A DNA stretch of 64,000 nt from Photobacterium lipolyticum. Lineage in GTDB: Bacteria > Pseudomonadota > Gammaproteobacteria > Enterobacterales > Vibrionaceae. How positions within the stretch are numbered: position 1 is the stretch's first letter; the number at the start of each line of letters is the position of its first letter. Both the position numbers and the translations under genes were made by a program. Shown here in pieces: positions 1 through 10,640 of this stretch. Under the pieces are notes generated by a model. The model was not told where the DNA came from, ran no database searches, and saw only the letters and a program-made list of their open reading frames with translations. Location of the stretch: positions 62,001 to 126,000 of the forward strand of contig NZ_PYMC01000007.1 in assembly GCF_003026475.1 (NCBI RefSeq), written 5' to 3'.

Positions 1-1445
1 CCCTGAATGTTGATGTTGCAGTTATTGGTGGTGGTACTGCAGGCCTGGGCGCATACCGTGCAGCCAAAGCCCATACTGATAACGTAGTAATGATTGAAGG
101 CGGCCCTTACGGCACCACTTGTGCGCGCGTGGGTTGCATGCCATCAAAACTACTGATCGCTGCGGCTGAAAGCGTTCACCAGATCGAAAAAGCACCGGGC
201 TTTGGTGTTTATCCACAAGGCGAAATTGTGATTAACGGCCGTGATGTCATGGATCGGGTAAAACGCGAACGTGACCGCTTTGTTGGCTTTGTTCTGGAAG
301 GGGTTGATGAGATTCCGGCGGAAGACAAAATTTCTGGCTATGCCAAGTTTATCGACAACAATACCCTGATTGTCGATGACCACACCCAGATCACTGCCAA
401 GCGTATTGTTATCGCTACCGGCTCCCGCCCTGCCTATCCTGCAGTTTGGAATGAGCTTGGTGACCGCCTGATCATCAATGACGATGTATTTGACTGGGAT
501 GATCTCCCTCGCGCAGTGGCCGTATTTGGGCCAGGCGTGATTGGCCTTGAACTTGGTCAGGCTCTAAAACGACTTGGTGTAGAAGTGGTGATGTTTGGCC
601 TTGGCGGCCAGGTTGGCCCGCTGACCGATCCTGCTGTGATGGCCTATGCCGATAAAACCTTCAACGAAGAGTTTTACCTTGATGCCGATGTCAGACTGGA
701 AAGCATGAAGCGACAAGGTGATGTCGTTGAAATCAAATACCTTGGCAAAGATGGCGAGATCAAGGAGATCACCGTTGATTACGTACTGGCTGCAACAGGC
801 CGCCGCCCTAACGTCGACAAGCTGGCAATTGAAAACACGGCGATTGAGCTGGATGAACGAGGTGTACCTGTTGCCGATCACTTCACTCTGCAAACGTCCG
901 TCGACAGCATTTTCATCGCCGGCGATGCCAGCAACCAGCTACCGCTGCTGCATGAAGCTGCCGACCAGGCACGAATTGCAGGCGGTAATGCAGGCCGCTT
1001 CCCGGATATCCGCGCCGGGCTGCGCCGCTCAAAAATCTCAGCCGTGTTTTCTGATCCGCAAATCGCAATGGTTGGCGAAGCATACAAAGAGCTCACCACT
1101 CGCCTTGGCAACTGCGGTTGTTTCGAAACTGGTGAGGTATCATTTGAAAACCAAGGCCGCTCACGTGTCATGCTGCGTAACAAAGGGGTGCTGCATGTCT
1201 ACGGCGAGCACGGAACCGGACGCTTCCTGGGTGCCGAAATGATTGGCCCGAATGCCGAGCACCTGGCACACCTGCTGGCCTGGGCGCACCAGAACCAAAT
1301 GACGGTGGCTGATATGCTGGATATGCCATTCTACCACCCGGTGATTGAAGAAGGTGTCCGTACCGCCCTGCGTGACCTCAACGCCAAGCTACATCTGGGT
1401 CCGGAGATGATAAAACACTGCCTGGACTGCGGCCCGGGTTGCTAA
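1..1445 (+). CDS. Dihydrolipoyl dehydrogenase family flavoprotein (5' end cut by window)
   Basis: FAD-dependent pyridine nucleotide-disulfide oxidoreductase of the dihydrolipoamide dehydrogenase family. Reading is open from base 3, and the fragment begins directly in the FAD-binding GGGTAG loop, so only a few N-terminal residues lie outside the window. The redox-active pair is visible as TTCARVGCMPSK (Cys codons at 120 and 135), followed by an NAD-binding GPGVIGLELG loop, the FAD-ribityl GDAS motif and a C-terminal interface with HPVIEE where the family carries its His-Glu pair. The tail ends CLDCGPGC, an unusual cysteine cluster. It has no E1 or E2 neighbour here, so it is probably not the pyruvate dehydrogenase E3 and its physiological substrate is uncertain. 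A terminator follows at 1489. Confidence 0.85.
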   Translation, partial: LNVDVAVIGGGTAGLGAYRAAKAHTDNVVMIEGGPYGTTCARVGCMPSKLLIAAAESVHQIEKAPGFGVYPQGEIVINGRDVMDRVKRERDRFVGFVLEGVDEIPAEDKISGYAKFIDNNTLIVDDHTQITAKRIVIATGSRPAYPAVWNELGDRLIINDDVFDWDDLPRAVAVFGPGVIGLELGQALKRLGVEVVMFGLGGQVGPLTDPAVMAYADKTFNEEFYLDADVRLESMKRQGDVVEIKYLGKDGEIKEITVDYVLAATGRRPNVDKLAIENTAIELDERGVPVADHFTLQTSVDSIFIAGDASNQLPLLHEAADQARIAGGNAGRFPDIRAGLRRSKISAVFSDPQIAMVGEAYKELTTRLGNCGCFETGEVSFENQGRSRVMLRNKGVLHVYGEHGTGRFLGAEMIGPNAEHLAHLLAWAHQNQMTVADMLDMPFYHPVIEEGVRTALRDLNAKLHLGPEMIKHCLDCGPGC

Positions 1446-1488
1446 TCAGTAAAATGTACTTGTAGCGTTAATACCAGCAAAAACATAT

Positions 1489-1512
1489 GCCCTCTCCCTA
1501 TGAGGGCTTTTT
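1489..1512 (+). terminator. Rho-independent terminator after the dehydrogenase gene
   Basis: Six-base stem GCCCTC/GAGGGC with a seven-base loop and a run of five T on the plus strand, 44 bases after the stop codon. Confidence 0.75.
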
Positions 1513-1613
1513 CGTCAGCCCCGGGTTAAGACCAACCGAAATAAGAAAGTTTTACTGAGAATGGCCACCAGCAGTACAATGCAGGTGTTATGGGGTAATT
1601 TGAGAACTAAACG

Positions 1614-1868
1614 ATGGGATGTAACCACTGCAGCAGCCATGCTTTCAGCCAACAGGCGTTCAAACAAAAGTTAGGCCGTTGTCGTCAATGCATGTGGCAG
1701 TTAACCGTGTTAAGTGGATTAAGCTGGGGCGCGTGGTGGTATTTCTACCATACCCAACCTACCAAGGTTGAATCTATCGCTCTCATCTTTGCCGCCAGTG
1801 CATTTTCACTGTTACTGGCGGCCCACCTGCTGGTCGCCTTCATTCGACGCCTAGCTATACCCAAGTAA
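1614..1868 (+). CDS. Small two-segment membrane protein, DUF3624-like
   Basis: An 84-residue protein with a cysteine-bearing N-terminus (CNHCSS, then GRCRQCMWQL) and two hydrophobic segments, about residues 28-45 and 54-76. This layout resembles the DUF3624 proteins of Vibrionaceae, which have no known function; the family call is from memory of the pattern. The CxxC pairs could bind a metal. The last codons and the TAA stop lie inside a dispersed palindromic repeat arm (1856-1877), so the C-terminus IPK is contributed by the repeat. It sits alone between a terminator and the end of the arginine operon. Confidence 0.65.
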   Translation: MGCNHCSSHAFSQQAFKQKLGRCRQCMWQLTVLSGLSWGAWWYFYHTQPTKVESIALIFAASAFSLLLAAHLLVAFIRRLAIPK

Positions 1869-1877
1869 CCTCAAGAT
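1856..1877 (+). repeat. Dispersed Vibrionaceae-type palindrome arm, copy 1
   Basis: Begins TATACCCAAGT and ends CTCAAGAT. The same core occurs at 18863, 34047 and, inverted, at 63648. Here it overlaps the stop codon of the small membrane protein gene. Confidence 0.6.
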
Positions 1878-1905
1878 AAAAAAGTCTGACCTTTTTCTTA
1901 ATAAA

Positions 1906-1931
1906 GAAAAACCGGCTAATAAACCGATTTT
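1906..1931 (-). terminator. Weak candidate terminator of argCBGH
   Basis: On the minus strand a short stem (ATCGG/CCGGT, one wobble pair) is followed by GTTTTTC, about 45 bases past the argH stop. The stem is only five pairs, so this is tentative. Confidence 0.35.
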
Positions 1932-1974
1932 CATCTTTTAAGTCGTTTATACAGAGAAGCTGATGAATTCAGAT

Positions 1975-3852
1975 TTAAGCCACATTCACGGTAGGAATGG
2001 CCAGTTCCTGATCCAGACGCACTTCCAGTGCTACTTCATCACAAGCATGCTGACGCGGACAACGATCGCAATCTTTCATCACCTTCTCCGGCAGCAATGA
2101 TTTAGATGTCGGTATAAAGCCCTGTTTCATAAAGAATTCTGGCACCCTGGTTAGGACAAAGACATTCTTAATTGCCATCTGCCTGGCCTTCTCAATCAGA
2201 TATTCGACAACGGCCTTGCCTTGCCCCTGATGCTGCCAGCCTGCTTCAATACCCAGCGAGCGGATTTCCGCCAGACCTGAATCATAAACATAAAGCGAAG
2301 CACAACCCGTTACGGTACCGTGGTGTTCGGCGACCGCAAAAGAGCCAATATCGCGCACCAGTTCATTACGTTTACGCGGCAGGTTTTCCCCCAGGCCGGC
2401 CCAGTAAACCACCATACCTTCAATCGCATCGAGATCGGTCAGACGAGCGCCACGTACTTTCACCTCGGGCGAATAGCGCTTCTCTAACCGCTTTTCAACC
2501 TGACCAATCGCATAGTCGACCTGATTAGGCGCCACACCTCCTAGCGCGCAACGCTTATCTAAGCACGACTCTATGGTCAGGATCGGGTAGACATCCTCAT
2601 CAATTACCGCCGAGAATTCTTTCATCTCATCGAGTGACAGTTCTTCTAATGCACATCCCTTGGCAATAGCCGCCACGACCGCGACCCCCACAATGTGGTG
2701 CGCCTCACGGAATGGAATGCCTTTCGCCACCAGATAATCTGCCAGCTCTGTCGCATTCGAATAGCCTTGCATAGCCGCTTCAAGGGTACGTTCTTTATTA
2801 ACCTGAATGCCGTCAAAACAGAGTGCAGCCATTTCCATGCAGTCATTCCAGCTGTCTAAAGCATCAAAAAGACCTTCTTTGTCTTCCTGCATGTCTTTGT
2901 TGTAAGCCAGCGGCAACGCTTTAACGGTCATCATCATGCCCGTCATCGCGCCGTAGACCCGGCCACATTTACCGCGGATAAGCTCAAGGGCATCCGGGTT
3001 TTTCTTTTGCGGCATCAGTGAAGACCCTGATGTCACGGTATCCGCTAACTCAATGAAATTAGATTCACCCGAGTTATAGAAGATGAGATCTTCGGCCATC
3101 CGTGACAGGTGCAGCATCGAAATAGACGCCGTCGATAGCAATTCCATCACATGATCGCGGTCAGATACGGAATCTAAGCTGTTACGAGTCGCCCGCTGGA
3201 AACCAAGGCTATGGGCCAGCATTTCACGATCAATCGGATATGCCGTTCCGGCCAAGGCACCTGACCCCAGAGGACAGGTATCAAGGCGATTTAACGCATC
3301 ATGCAAACGCGAGTAATCACGCTCAAACATTTCAACGTAAGCCAGACACCAATGGGCAAACGTAACCGGCTGAGCACGCTGCAAGTGGGTATAACCCGGC
3401 AGGACGGTGCCCTGATGCTCACGCGCCACAGAGACTAACTGGTTTTGTAGCTTGTCCAGCATAAGAAGAAGCTCCTGACCCTGCTGACGGCACCAGAGCT
3501 TCAGATCAGTCGCGACCTGGTCGTTACGAGAACGCCCCGTGTGCAACTTCTTACCTAAATCACCGACTTTGCCGATTAGCTGCTGCTCAACCCAGCTGTG
3601 AATGTCTTCCGCATCAGAATGTAAAATCTGCTCCGGATCTTCCATCACTGCCAGTTTCAGCTCATTCAGCGCCAGCTCTAACCGCTGCTGCTCTTCTTCC
3701 GTCAATACACCAACCTGATGTAGTGACTTTGACCATGCTATAGAACCAACGATGTCTTGCTCCGCCAAACGGTAATCAAAACGTAGTGAATCGTTGAACT
3801 GCTTAAACCGTGTGTCAGCTGCCTGACTAAAACGTCCGCCCCATAATGCCAT
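1975..3852 (-). CDS. argH: Argininosuccinate lyase fused to N-acetyltransferase domain, ArgH(A)
   Basis: Bifunctional enzyme of 625 residues, about 165 longer than a plain ArgH. Residues 1 to about 460 are the fumarase/aspartase-fold lyase that splits argininosuccinate to arginine and fumarate: TGRSRNDQ at 105-112, YTHLQRAQP at 154-162 and the signature [11 protein letters not shown] at 276-286. Residues from about 463 form a GNAT domain with an acetyl-CoA loop QHQGQGKA and a C-terminal cysteine motif ([10 protein letters not shown]). Such ArgH(A) fusions are known from marine gammaproteobacteria, where the extra domain supplies N-acetylglutamate synthase activity, the first step of the same pathway. 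Last gene of argCBGH, 50 bases after argG, with an AGGAG ribosome site. Confidence 0.95.
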   Translation of the reverse strand: MALWGGRFSQAADTRFKQFNDSLRFDYRLAEQDIVGSIAWSKSLHQVGVLTEEEQQRLELALNELKLAVMEDPEQILHSDAEDIHSWVEQQLIGKVGDLGKKLHTGRSRNDQVATDLKLWCRQQGQELLLMLDKLQNQLVSVAREHQGTVLPGYTHLQRAQPVTFAHWCLAYVEMFERDYSRLHDALNRLDTCPLGSGALAGTAYPIDREMLAHSLGFQRATRNSLDSVSDRDHVMELLSTASISMLHLSRMAEDLIFYNSGESNFIELADTVTSGSSLMPQKKNPDALELIRGKCGRVYGAMTGMMMTVKALPLAYNKDMQEDKEGLFDALDSWNDCMEMAALCFDGIQVNKERTLEAAMQGYSNATELADYLVAKGIPFREAHHIVGVAVVAAIAKGCALEELSLDEMKEFSAVIDEDVYPILTIESCLDKRCALGGVAPNQVDYAIGQVEKRLEKRYSPEVKVRGARLTDLDAIEGMVVYWAGLGENLPRKRNELVRDIGSFAVAEHHGTVTGCASLYVYDSGLAEIRSLGIEAGWQHQGQGKAVVEYLIEKARQMAIKNVFVLTRVPEFFMKQGFIPTSKSLLPEKVMKDCDRCPRQHACDEVALEVRLDQELAIPTVNVA

Positions 3853-3902
3853 GGTACTTCTCCTATGCTTCGCGACTCGACTTGCTCATTGCTTCAATGA
3901 AA

Positions 3903-5117
3903 TTATTTTTGTTTTTTCAGTTCGTTCAACGCACGGATACGGCTTGCCAGCGAGTAAAGACGAATGAAGCCACCTGCATGGCTGTGGTCATACACTTCAT
4001 CCTCCCCGAAAGTAGCAAACTCTTCTGAGTACAAGCTATTTAACGAGCGCTTCTGAACCACTGTTGCCTGACCTTTATACAGTTTTACCACAACTTCGCC
4101 GCTCACATCTTTAGCTAGTTCCTCGGCGGCGGCTAAAATCGATTTACACAGAGGGGTAAACCAGCGGCCATCGTAGATAAGGTGCGATGCTTTTAAACCG
4201 ACCGTTTCACGGAACTCATACGATTCTTTATCCAGCACGAGTTGCTCAACGGCACGCAGTGCTTCATTCATGATGGTGCCACCCGGAGTTTCATAGCAAC
4301 CACGGGACTTCATGCCAACCAGACGGTTTTCAACGATATCGATACGACCAACACCGTGCTCGGCACCTTTTTCATTCAGGTATGTCAGGGCATTAAATGG
4401 TGACATTGCCTTACCGTCAACCGCAACGACTTCGCCTTTCTCGACCAGAATTGACACTGTTTCTGGGGTATTTGGCGCGTCTTCTGGATCTTTCGTCCAT
4501 ACCCAGCATAGTTCATTAGGCTGGTTCCACGTATCTTCCAGCACGCCGCCTTCGGTAGAGATGTGCCATGCATTGGCATCACGCGAATAGATCTTTTCCA
4601 ATGTTGAAGTGCAAGGGATATCACGCTCTGCCAGATAATCCAGCAGGGCTTCACGGCTACGCAGATCCCATTCACGCCAAGGTGCAATAACTGTAAGATG
4701 CGGAGCCAGAGCAGCGAAGGCTCCTTCAAAACGAACCTGGTCGTTGCCTTTACCGGTACAGCCATGGCACAGCGCATCAGCCCCCACTTTCAAGGCACAC
4801 TCGACCTGCGCTTTGGCGATAATTGGACGCGCCATGGATGTACCCAGCAGGTATTTCCCCTCATAAATCGCACCGGTTTTCAGGCTTGGGTAGATATAGT
4901 CTGCCACCATCTCTTCTTTCAGATCGGCGATATAACAAGATGATGCACCTGATGCGATAGCTTTCTCTTCGATGCCTTCAAGCTCAGCGGATCCCTGGCC
5001 GACATCGGCAACAAACGCGACAACTTCACAGTCATAGTTCTCTTTCAGCCATGGAATGATTGCTGATGTATCCAGACCGCCGGAATAGGCTAATACGACT
5101 TTAGTTACCTTACTCAT
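3903..5117 (-). CDS. argG: Argininosuccinate synthase
   Basis: Joins citrulline and aspartate with ATP to form argininosuccinate, the penultimate step of arginine synthesis in the cytosol. The 404-residue length is normal for the type 1 enzyme. The N-terminal ATP pyrophosphatase loop [10 protein letters not shown] is intact at residues 9-18, and the [14 protein letters not shown] segment that contacts citrulline and aspartate is present. Third gene of argCBGH, separated from argB by 136 bases but carrying its own strong GAGGAGAG ribosome site; no terminator is visible in that gap, so co-transcription is likely. Confidence 0.97.
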   Translation of the reverse strand: MSKVTKVVLAYSGGLDTSAIIPWLKENYDCEVVAFVADVGQGSAELEGIEEKAIASGASSCYIADLKEEMVADYIYPSLKTGAIYEGKYLLGTSMARPIIAKAQVECALKVGADALCHGCTGKGNDQVRFEGAFAALAPHLTVIAPWREWDLRSREALLDYLAERDIPCTSTLEKIYSRDANAWHISTEGGVLEDTWNQPNELCWVWTKDPEDAPNTPETVSILVEKGEVVAVDGKAMSPFNALTYLNEKGAEHGVGRIDIVENRLVGMKSRGCYETPGGTIMNEALRAVEQLVLDKESYEFRETVGLKASHLIYDGRWFTPLCKSILAAAEELAKDVSGEVVVKLYKGQATVVQKRSLNSLYSEEFATFGEDEVYDHSHAGGFIRLYSLASRIRALNELKKQK

Positions 5118-5253
5118 GATGCTCTCCTCATGCCCGTTCGACGGTCATCCCGTTCAGGCTGCTTTAAAATGTTCTGAAATAAATTGTTCTAAAACTGTTT
5201 GCGTTAAAACCACGTTTCGACTGTGCTGTTGTCATTGACAGTTAACGCTGGCG

Positions 5254-6033
5254 TTAAACTGAAAATTTAGTACCGATACTCTGGCCATCAAATAACGCTG
5301 CCAGCCTGTCGGGATAACGCCAGGTTGCCACTTCAATCGGACGACCTAAGGCTTTTGCTGCTTCAAAAGCAGCACGTACTTTTACGATCATGCCGTCAGT
5401 GATCACGGCTTGGGTGATCAAGGCTTCGGCTTGCTGTTCAGTCAGGCTCGGGATCAGGTGTCCCTTGCCATCCAATACGCCGCTGACATCCGACAGCAGT
5501 ACCAATTCCGCATCAAGAGCAGCGGCGACTGCAACTGCCGCCTGATCGGCGTTCACATTCATCAGATCACCGTTGGCATCAAGGCCAATTGAACTGACGA
5601 TAGGCAGATAGCCCGACGCCATGATTTGTCTTACCAGCGCGCAGTTGCCCGGCGCGGCTTTACCCACCGAACCCAGATCCGGGTCCAGCTCGGTGACCTG
5701 ACACAGCCCGCCATCAGCCAGGCTCAAACCCACTGCCGAAACACCGGATTTAATCGCTTGCCCTTGCAGTATTTTGTTCGCGGTTCCCGCCAATGCGCCG
5801 GCAATAAATGGGATCAGCTCTTTGGGCGTCACCCGGAGTCCTTCTTTCTTGACGGTTTCCAGTTGTAATTTTTTCATTAAATCATCAACCAGATAACCGC
5901 CGCCATGTACGATCAGTAATGGGCGCTGGGCACTTTCCTGATAGTGATGAATGGCATTGAACAGCTTTTCCAGCGTTTCATCACACGACAGTGCTGCACC
6001 GCCTAATTTAATAACCAAAGGGATCTGACTCAT
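5254..6033 (-). CDS. argB: Acetylglutamate kinase
   Basis: Phosphorylates N-acetylglutamate in the second step of arginine synthesis. It has 259 residues, matching the short arginine-insensitive form of enteric bacteria rather than the longer feedback-inhibited type. Visible motifs are the N-terminal IKLGGAAL phosphate loop, VHGGGY, and [12 protein letters not shown] near the substrate site. It follows argC by 11 bases with a GGAG ribosome site, consistent with translational coupling in the operon. Confidence 0.96.
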   Translation of the reverse strand: MSQIPLVIKLGGAALSCDETLEKLFNAIHHYQESAQRPLLIVHGGGYLVDDLMKKLQLETVKKEGLRVTPKELIPFIAGALAGTANKILQGQAIKSGVSAVGLSLADGGLCQVTELDPDLGSVGKAAPGNCALVRQIMASGYLPIVSSIGLDANGDLMNVNADQAAVAVAAALDAELVLLSDVSGVLDGKGHLIPSLTEQQAEALITQAVITDGMIVKVRAAFEAAKALGRPIEVATWRYPDRLAALFDGQSIGTKFSV

Positions 6034-6044
6034 GGTGACGGCTC

Positions 6045-7058
6045 CTATACCAACGCAGTTAATTGCGGAAAGTCATTGCGAATATTTATGCATTGAACGG
6101 CCTGACTGGAGGCGCCTTTCAATAAGTTATCAATCGCAGATGTTAAAATAATGTGCTGATCCTGTACTTTCCAGCCAATGTCGCAGAAACAGGTATTCAC
6201 AACATTCTGAATACTGGCCGTTTGCTCACCCAGCAATCTGACAGCATGGCCACCGGCAATCCCCGGATAGGCCATCGCCATTGCCTGCGCGACCTGCTCA
6301 GCCTCGACACCCGCAGCTAGCTTTGCCGTAATCGTCGCCAGAATACCGCGCTTGAAGCTGCCTAAATGAGGGGTAAAAATCACCTCACTGCCGAGATGGC
6401 AGGCAATTTCCGGCTGATGCCGGTGACTGAACAGGCCATAAGCCTGCAAACTCACCTCACAAAAACTATTGATCATTGATGCTTTGCGCCCTGCGCCCGA
6501 CACCCCGCTCACCGCGTTGATAACAGGCCATTGATTTTTATCGAGTAGGCCAGCTTCAATAAGGGGTTTAAGCGCCAACTGAGAAGCGGTTGGATAACAG
6601 CCGGGCACCGCAATTAACTGGGCATGTTTAATCGCCTTGCTGTTCCATTCGGCTAAGCCGTAAACGGCCTGCTCCAGCCATTGAGAGTGCTGGTGGACAA
6701 AACCGTAATACTGAGTATAGAACTCATCATTCTTCACCCTGAATGCACCTGACAAATCAAACACCTGACAACCTGCGGCCAGAAAAACCGGGGCCAGGTC
6801 ATGGCTCACTTCATGGGCCGTTGCCAGTAAAACAATGTCCGCCTGCTCGGCAACCGCAGCGGGTTCGGATAAAGGCTGCAGCGGCAAATCCACGATACCC
6901 TTGAGCTGGCCATGCAGCTCGCTGATGGGCTTATTGGCATCCAGGCTATTGGCTGAGACAAACAGGCCAGCCAGTTGAAGGTGGGGATGTACGTGCACCA
7001 TTTTTGCCAGCTCCGCGCCGGTATAGCCGCTGGCACCGATAATGAAGGTGTTCAACAT
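6045..7058 (-). CDS. argC: N-acetyl-gamma-glutamyl-phosphate reductase
   Basis: NADPH-dependent reduction of acetylglutamyl phosphate to the semialdehyde. The start is placed at the ATG at 7058 ([17 protein letters not shown]), giving 337 residues; the open frame runs upstream to 7157 from a TTG, but that extension covers a strong leader hairpin and precedes the Rossmann fold, so it is unlikely to be translated. The GASGYTG nucleotide loop and the catalytic cysteine in VPGCYPT are present. First gene of argCBGH, preceded by a leader of about 200 bases and a tandem ARG box. In Escherichia and Vibrio argE is divergent from argC; here that position holds non-coding DNA and ppc. Confidence 0.95.
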   Translation of the reverse strand: MLNTFIIGASGYTGAELAKMVHVHPHLQLAGLFVSANSLDANKPISELHGQLKGIVDLPLQPLSEPAAVAEQADIVLLATAHEVSHDLAPVFLAAGCQVFDLSGAFRVKNDEFYTQYYGFVHQHSQWLEQAVYGLAEWNSKAIKHAQLIAVPGCYPTASQLALKPLIEAGLLDKNQWPVINAVSGVSGAGRKASMINSFCEVSLQAYGLFSHRHQPEIACHLGSEVIFTPHLGSFKRGILATITAKLAAGVEAEQVAQAMAMAYPGIAGGHAVRLLGEQTASIQNVVNTCFCDIGWKVQDQHIILTSAIDNLLKGASSQAVQCINIRNDFPQLTALV

Positions 7059-7152
7059 AAGAGATTCCGTTTTATGTGCTTTGGTTTTTTGTAAAGCATT
7101 AGGTTTTGAAACAGTGCTGTTGACACAGCGAGTGATGGGGTGCACGAGAGGC

Positions 7153-7212
7153 ACCAAGCGAATCAGACTTAGCGTCGTCGGAGGGAGTTCTGATTGTTGA
7201 TCTTCGCTTGGT
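7153..7212 (-). promoter_or_regulatory. Two-part hairpin in the argC leader
   Basis: ACCAAGCGAA (7153-7162) pairs perfectly with TTCGCTTGGT (7203-7212), and AATCAGA (7161-7167) pairs with TCTGATT (7189-7195), giving a long interrupted stem with a seven-base bulge. It lies in the argC mRNA leader, about 95-155 bases before the start codon. No T run follows, so it is not a simple terminator. Confidence 0.55.
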
Positions 7213-7284
7213 TCATGTTAAATTTTTCCCACTTCTGGCTTAAGAGCCCGGTTGCAATATTATTAATCTGCGCAAGAAAATACA

Positions 7285-7323
7285 ATTAAATACTTATTCA
7301 CCTTGCTTGCATTTATATTTTTA
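7285..7323 (-). promoter_or_regulatory. Tandem ARG box (ArgR operator) of argCBGH
   Basis: Two sites fitting the ArgR consensus TGAAT-N4-ATTCA: TAAATACTTATTCA at 7287-7300 (one mismatch) and TGCATTTATATTTT at 7308-7321 (three mismatches). Their centres are exactly 21 bases apart, which is the 18-bp-box plus 3-bp spacing of hexameric ArgR operators. The position upstream of the argC leader fits arginine repression. Confidence 0.65.
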
Positions 7324-7755
7324 CCGACTAATCCTTAACCTGTCAACAGCAGAAACAGAAAAAATGGTCATTTCAGGCTTTAGCTATGCTTATAAAGATC
7401 GCATTTACAAATCTGCCCCCTGTTCTGCCAATACGGTTCGAAACAAAGCCATGCGACGGGAACAAATGCGGTCATAAGTCATCAACAGTCTTTCCTGTGG
7501 CAATACTGCCAAATGGCGTACATGATCCGGCTGTTTTTCCGTCTATTGGCAGTGTAATCACACAAAATATGTGCCACATGACATATGTTGACGAAATAAA
7601 CTTTCAGGACTAAAGGCAGATTATGACCAAAATCAAGGTAGACTCGATTTATCGCCCGCAAATGTAATCACAGTTGACCTGAAAGTGGGATCGCGGATAG
7701 ATTGTCACAAGACCGTTGCAGATTGGATGTAACAAAATTACGAGATGGATACGAT
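7324..7755 (+). promoter_or_regulatory. ppc upstream region with candidate promoter and HexR-like site
   Basis: No credible gene. TTGACC (7674) and TAGATT (7698), 18 bases apart, form a plausible sigma-70 promoter. TGTAATCACA occurs twice, at 7553 and 7663. The sequence TGTAACAAAATTACG at 7728-7742 matches the HexR palindrome TGTARTWWWAYTACA at 13 of 15 positions and would lie just after the start of transcription. Confidence 0.45.
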
Positions 7756-10386
7756 ATGAAGGAAAAATACAGCGCGTTAAGAAGTAACGTAAGTATGCTC
7801 GGCCACATGCTGGGTAATACCATTAAGGATGCGCATGGTGAGCCACTGTTTGAGAAAGTGGAAACCATACGTAAGCTGTCTAAATCGGCTCGGGCGGGTA
7901 ATGACGACGATCGCGCCAAACTGATCGATGAATTACAAAACCTCCCTGATGATCAGCTTCTTCCTGTTGCTCGTGCCTTCAGTCAGTTTCTTAACCTGAC
8001 CAATATCGCCGAACAGTACCATACGATCTCCCGCCACTGTGAAGAACACATTTGCAGTCCGGATTCTATCGATTCACTGTTTGGTAAGCTCAACGCCAAT
8101 AGCGTCAGTCAGTTTGACTCTATTCAGGCGGTACGTGATCTGAACATTGAGCTGGTACTGACCGCTCACCCGACAGAGATTGCCCGTCGCACCATGATCC
8201 ACAAGCTGGTGCAGATCAATAAGTGCCTGTCGAACCTTGAACTGAGCGAACTTTCTCACAGTGAACGCCAGCGCGTTGAGCAACGTCTAGAGCAGCTGAT
8301 TGCCCAGGCATGGCACTCTGACGTCATCCGCAAACAGCGCCCGACGCCGCTCGATGAGGCCAAATGGGGTTATGCGGTGGTAGAAAACTCGCTATGGCAA
8401 GCGGTGCCTGAGTTCCTGCGTCAGTTCGACGAGAAATTGGTTCACCATCTGGGTGAAGGCCTGCCTCTTGATGCCTCGCCCGTTAAATTTACCTCATGGA
8501 TGGGAGGAGACCGTGACGGCAACCCGTTCGTGACCTCAGAAGTCACCCGAGAAGTGCTGTTGCTGTCCCGCTGGAAAGCTGCCGATCTGTACCTGGGTGA
8601 TATCCAGGAGCTGGTTAGCGAACTGTCGATGGTCAAATGCAATGATCAGGTCCGCGAGCTAGCTGGCGATGAGCATGAACCCTACCGTGCCATCCTAAAA
8701 GAGTTACGCACCAAGCTGACCAATACCCGCGACGTACTGGATGCCAAAATTCAGGGCCATAACGCGCCTAATCTTGAAACGATCACTCACGTCGATCAGC
8801 TGTGGGAGCCTCTGCACGCTTGTTACCAGTCCCTGCACGCATGCGGCATGGGTATTATTGCAGACGGCCTGCTACTTGACGTTCTGCGCCGTATTAAGTG
8901 CTTCGGCATTCATCTGGTCCGCCTTGATATCCGCCAGGAAAGCACCCGTCATTCTGATGTTATTTCAGAGCTGACCCGCTATCTGGGGATCGGCGATTAC
9001 GATCAGTGGAGCGAGCAAGATAAAGTGGCTTTCCTGATCCGTGAGCTGGCGTCAAAACGTCCGCTGTTACCGCGAGACTGGCAGCCCTCAGCTGATGTAC
9101 AGGAAGTCATCGATACCTGCAACGCCGTTGCCGAACAACCCCGCGAAGCGCTGGGTGCCTATGTGATATCAATGGCACGTACTGCCTCTGATGTATTAGC
9201 GGTGCATCTGCTGCTTAAGGAAGCGGGCTGCCCGTTCCGCATGGATGTCTGCCCGCTGTTCGAAACACTGGAAGATTTAAACAATGGCGCGGCAGTCATC
9301 AAGCAATTGATGAGCATCGACTGGTACCGTGGCTTCATTCAGAACCATCAAATGGTGATGATCGGCTATTCCGACTCGGCGAAAGATGCCGGGGTGATGG
9401 CCGCTGGCTGGGCACAGTACCGCGCAATGGAAGAGCTGGTTGATGTCTGCGAAGACGCGGGGGTTGAACTGACTCTGTTCCATGGCCGCGGCGGCTCTAT
9501 CGGTCGTGGCGGTGCTCCGGCACATGCTGCACTGCTCTCTCAGCCTCCTCGTAGCCTGAAAGGCGGCTTGCGTGTTACCGAGCAAGGGGAAATGATCCGC
9601 TTTAAGCTGGGCCTGCCCGAGGTTGCTGTAAACAGCCTAAGCCTCTACGCCAGTGCCATTCTTGAAGCAAACCTGCTACCGCCACCCGCACCAAAACAAG
9701 ACTGGCGCGATCTGATGGACGTGCTGTCTGAAGTTTCCTGCGAAGCGTACCGCAACGTAGTGCGTGGCAATGAGCAGTTCGTGCCTTATTTCCGCGCCGC
9801 TACGCCAGAGTTAGAACTGGGCAAACTGCCCTTAGGCTCTCGTCCGGCGAAGCGTAACCCGAACGGCGGGGTCGAAAGTTTACGTGCGATCCCTTGGATT
9901 TTTGCCTGGAGCCAGAATCGCTTACTGCTACCTGCCTGGCTAGGTGCCGGTGAGGCAATCCAGTATTCAATCGACAAGGGCCATGCCCAGCTACTCGAAG
10001 ATATGTGCCGGGAATGGCCATTCTTCTCGACCCGCCTGGGCATGCTGGAGATGGTGTACACCAAAACCAATGTCGGCATTGCACAATACTATGATCAGCG
10101 CCTGACAGATAAGTCATTGTGGCCTCTGGGGCAGCAACTGCGCGATCAGTTACAACAAGATATTAAAGCGGTGCTGAATGTTGAAAACAACGCGCACCTG
10201 ATGGAGCAGGACCCGTGGGGTGCCGAGGCCATCCGCTTACGTAACATCTATGTTGAGCCTCTCAATATGCTGCAGGCTGAATTGCTATACCGGACTCGCC
10301 AGCAAGAAGAAATTTCACCAATACTGGAAGAGGCACTGATGGTCAGTATCGCGGGTATCGCAACGGGGATGCGAAACACGGGTTAA
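7756..10386 (+). CDS. ppc: Phosphoenolpyruvate carboxylase
   Basis: Carboxylates phosphoenolpyruvate to oxaloacetate, the anaplerotic feed of the TCA cycle. Start chosen at 7756 ([16 protein letters not shown]), giving 876 residues, as expected for the enteric-type enzyme; the frame extends 18 codons upstream but over promoter-like DNA. Catalytic signatures are intact: [12 protein letters not shown] near the N-terminus, [21 protein letters not shown] and [14 protein letters not shown], and the C-terminus ends in the conserved GMRNTG. Single-gene unit with its own terminator at 10412. A HexR-like site lies 14 bases before the start codon. Confidence 0.97.
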   Translation: MKEKYSALRSNVSMLGHMLGNTIKDAHGEPLFEKVETIRKLSKSARAGNDDDRAKLIDELQNLPDDQLLPVARAFSQFLNLTNIAEQYHTISRHCEEHICSPDSIDSLFGKLNANSVSQFDSIQAVRDLNIELVLTAHPTEIARRTMIHKLVQINKCLSNLELSELSHSERQRVEQRLEQLIAQAWHSDVIRKQRPTPLDEAKWGYAVVENSLWQAVPEFLRQFDEKLVHHLGEGLPLDASPVKFTSWMGGDRDGNPFVTSEVTREVLLLSRWKAADLYLGDIQELVSELSMVKCNDQVRELAGDEHEPYRAILKELRTKLTNTRDVLDAKIQGHNAPNLETITHVDQLWEPLHACYQSLHACGMGIIADGLLLDVLRRIKCFGIHLVRLDIRQESTRHSDVISELTRYLGIGDYDQWSEQDKVAFLIRELASKRPLLPRDWQPSADVQEVIDTCNAVAEQPREALGAYVISMARTASDVLAVHLLLKEAGCPFRMDVCPLFETLEDLNNGAAVIKQLMSIDWYRGFIQNHQMVMIGYSDSAKDAGVMAAGWAQYRAMEELVDVCEDAGVELTLFHGRGGSIGRGGAPAHAALLSQPPRSLKGGLRVTEQGEMIRFKLGLPEVAVNSLSLYASAILEANLLPPPAPKQDWRDLMDVLSEVSCEAYRNVVRGNEQFVPYFRAATPELELGKLPLGSRPAKRNPNGGVESLRAIPWIFAWSQNRLLLPAWLGAGEAIQYSIDKGHAQLLEDMCREWPFFSTRLGMLEMVYTKTNVGIAQYYDQRLTDKSLWPLGQQLRDQLQQDIKAVLNVENNAHLMEQDPWGAEAIRLRNIYVEPLNMLQAELLYRTRQQEEISPILEEALMVSIAGIATGMRNTG

Positions 10387-10411
10387 TCCGCCGCACCTGA
10401 GAAAACCGAAT

Positions 10412-10440
10412 AAGGCCACTTCGTGTGGCCTTTATTTTAT
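10412..10440 (+). terminator. ppc terminator
   Basis: Eight-base perfect stem AAGGCCAC/GTGGCCTT with loop TTCGT, followed by a T-rich tail. Confidence 0.8.
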
Positions 10441-10640
10441 CCTACCGATCCGCCGCATCCCTGTTTATCACCATGATCAAATCGCCCAGCACTTATTTTA
10501 TTCTGACTCAAAATTGAGACAAACGTCCATCAATGTCTTGCACTAGAGTAAATGGTGAACCTTGTGAAAACAGGTGATGCAAAACCTCTTGCACTGCCAA
10601 TCTGGAGTTATTGTCTGGATAAATGTCACAAGACAAGCAA

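Noticed and set aside
7059..7157. N-terminal extension of argC to a TTG at 7157
   Set aside because: It covers a leader hairpin and precedes the Rossmann start; the ATG at 7058 fits the family length.
7386..7613. 75-codon open frame upstream of ppc
   Set aside because: No family resemblance, no ribosome site, mixed composition; it spans likely promoter DNA and is not an argE remnant that I can recognise.
7703..10634. Shared 11-mer TGTCACAAGAC before ppc (7703) and before aphA (10624)
   Set aside because: Only two copies 3 kb apart, positions relative to promoters differ, and no regulator fits; likely chance.
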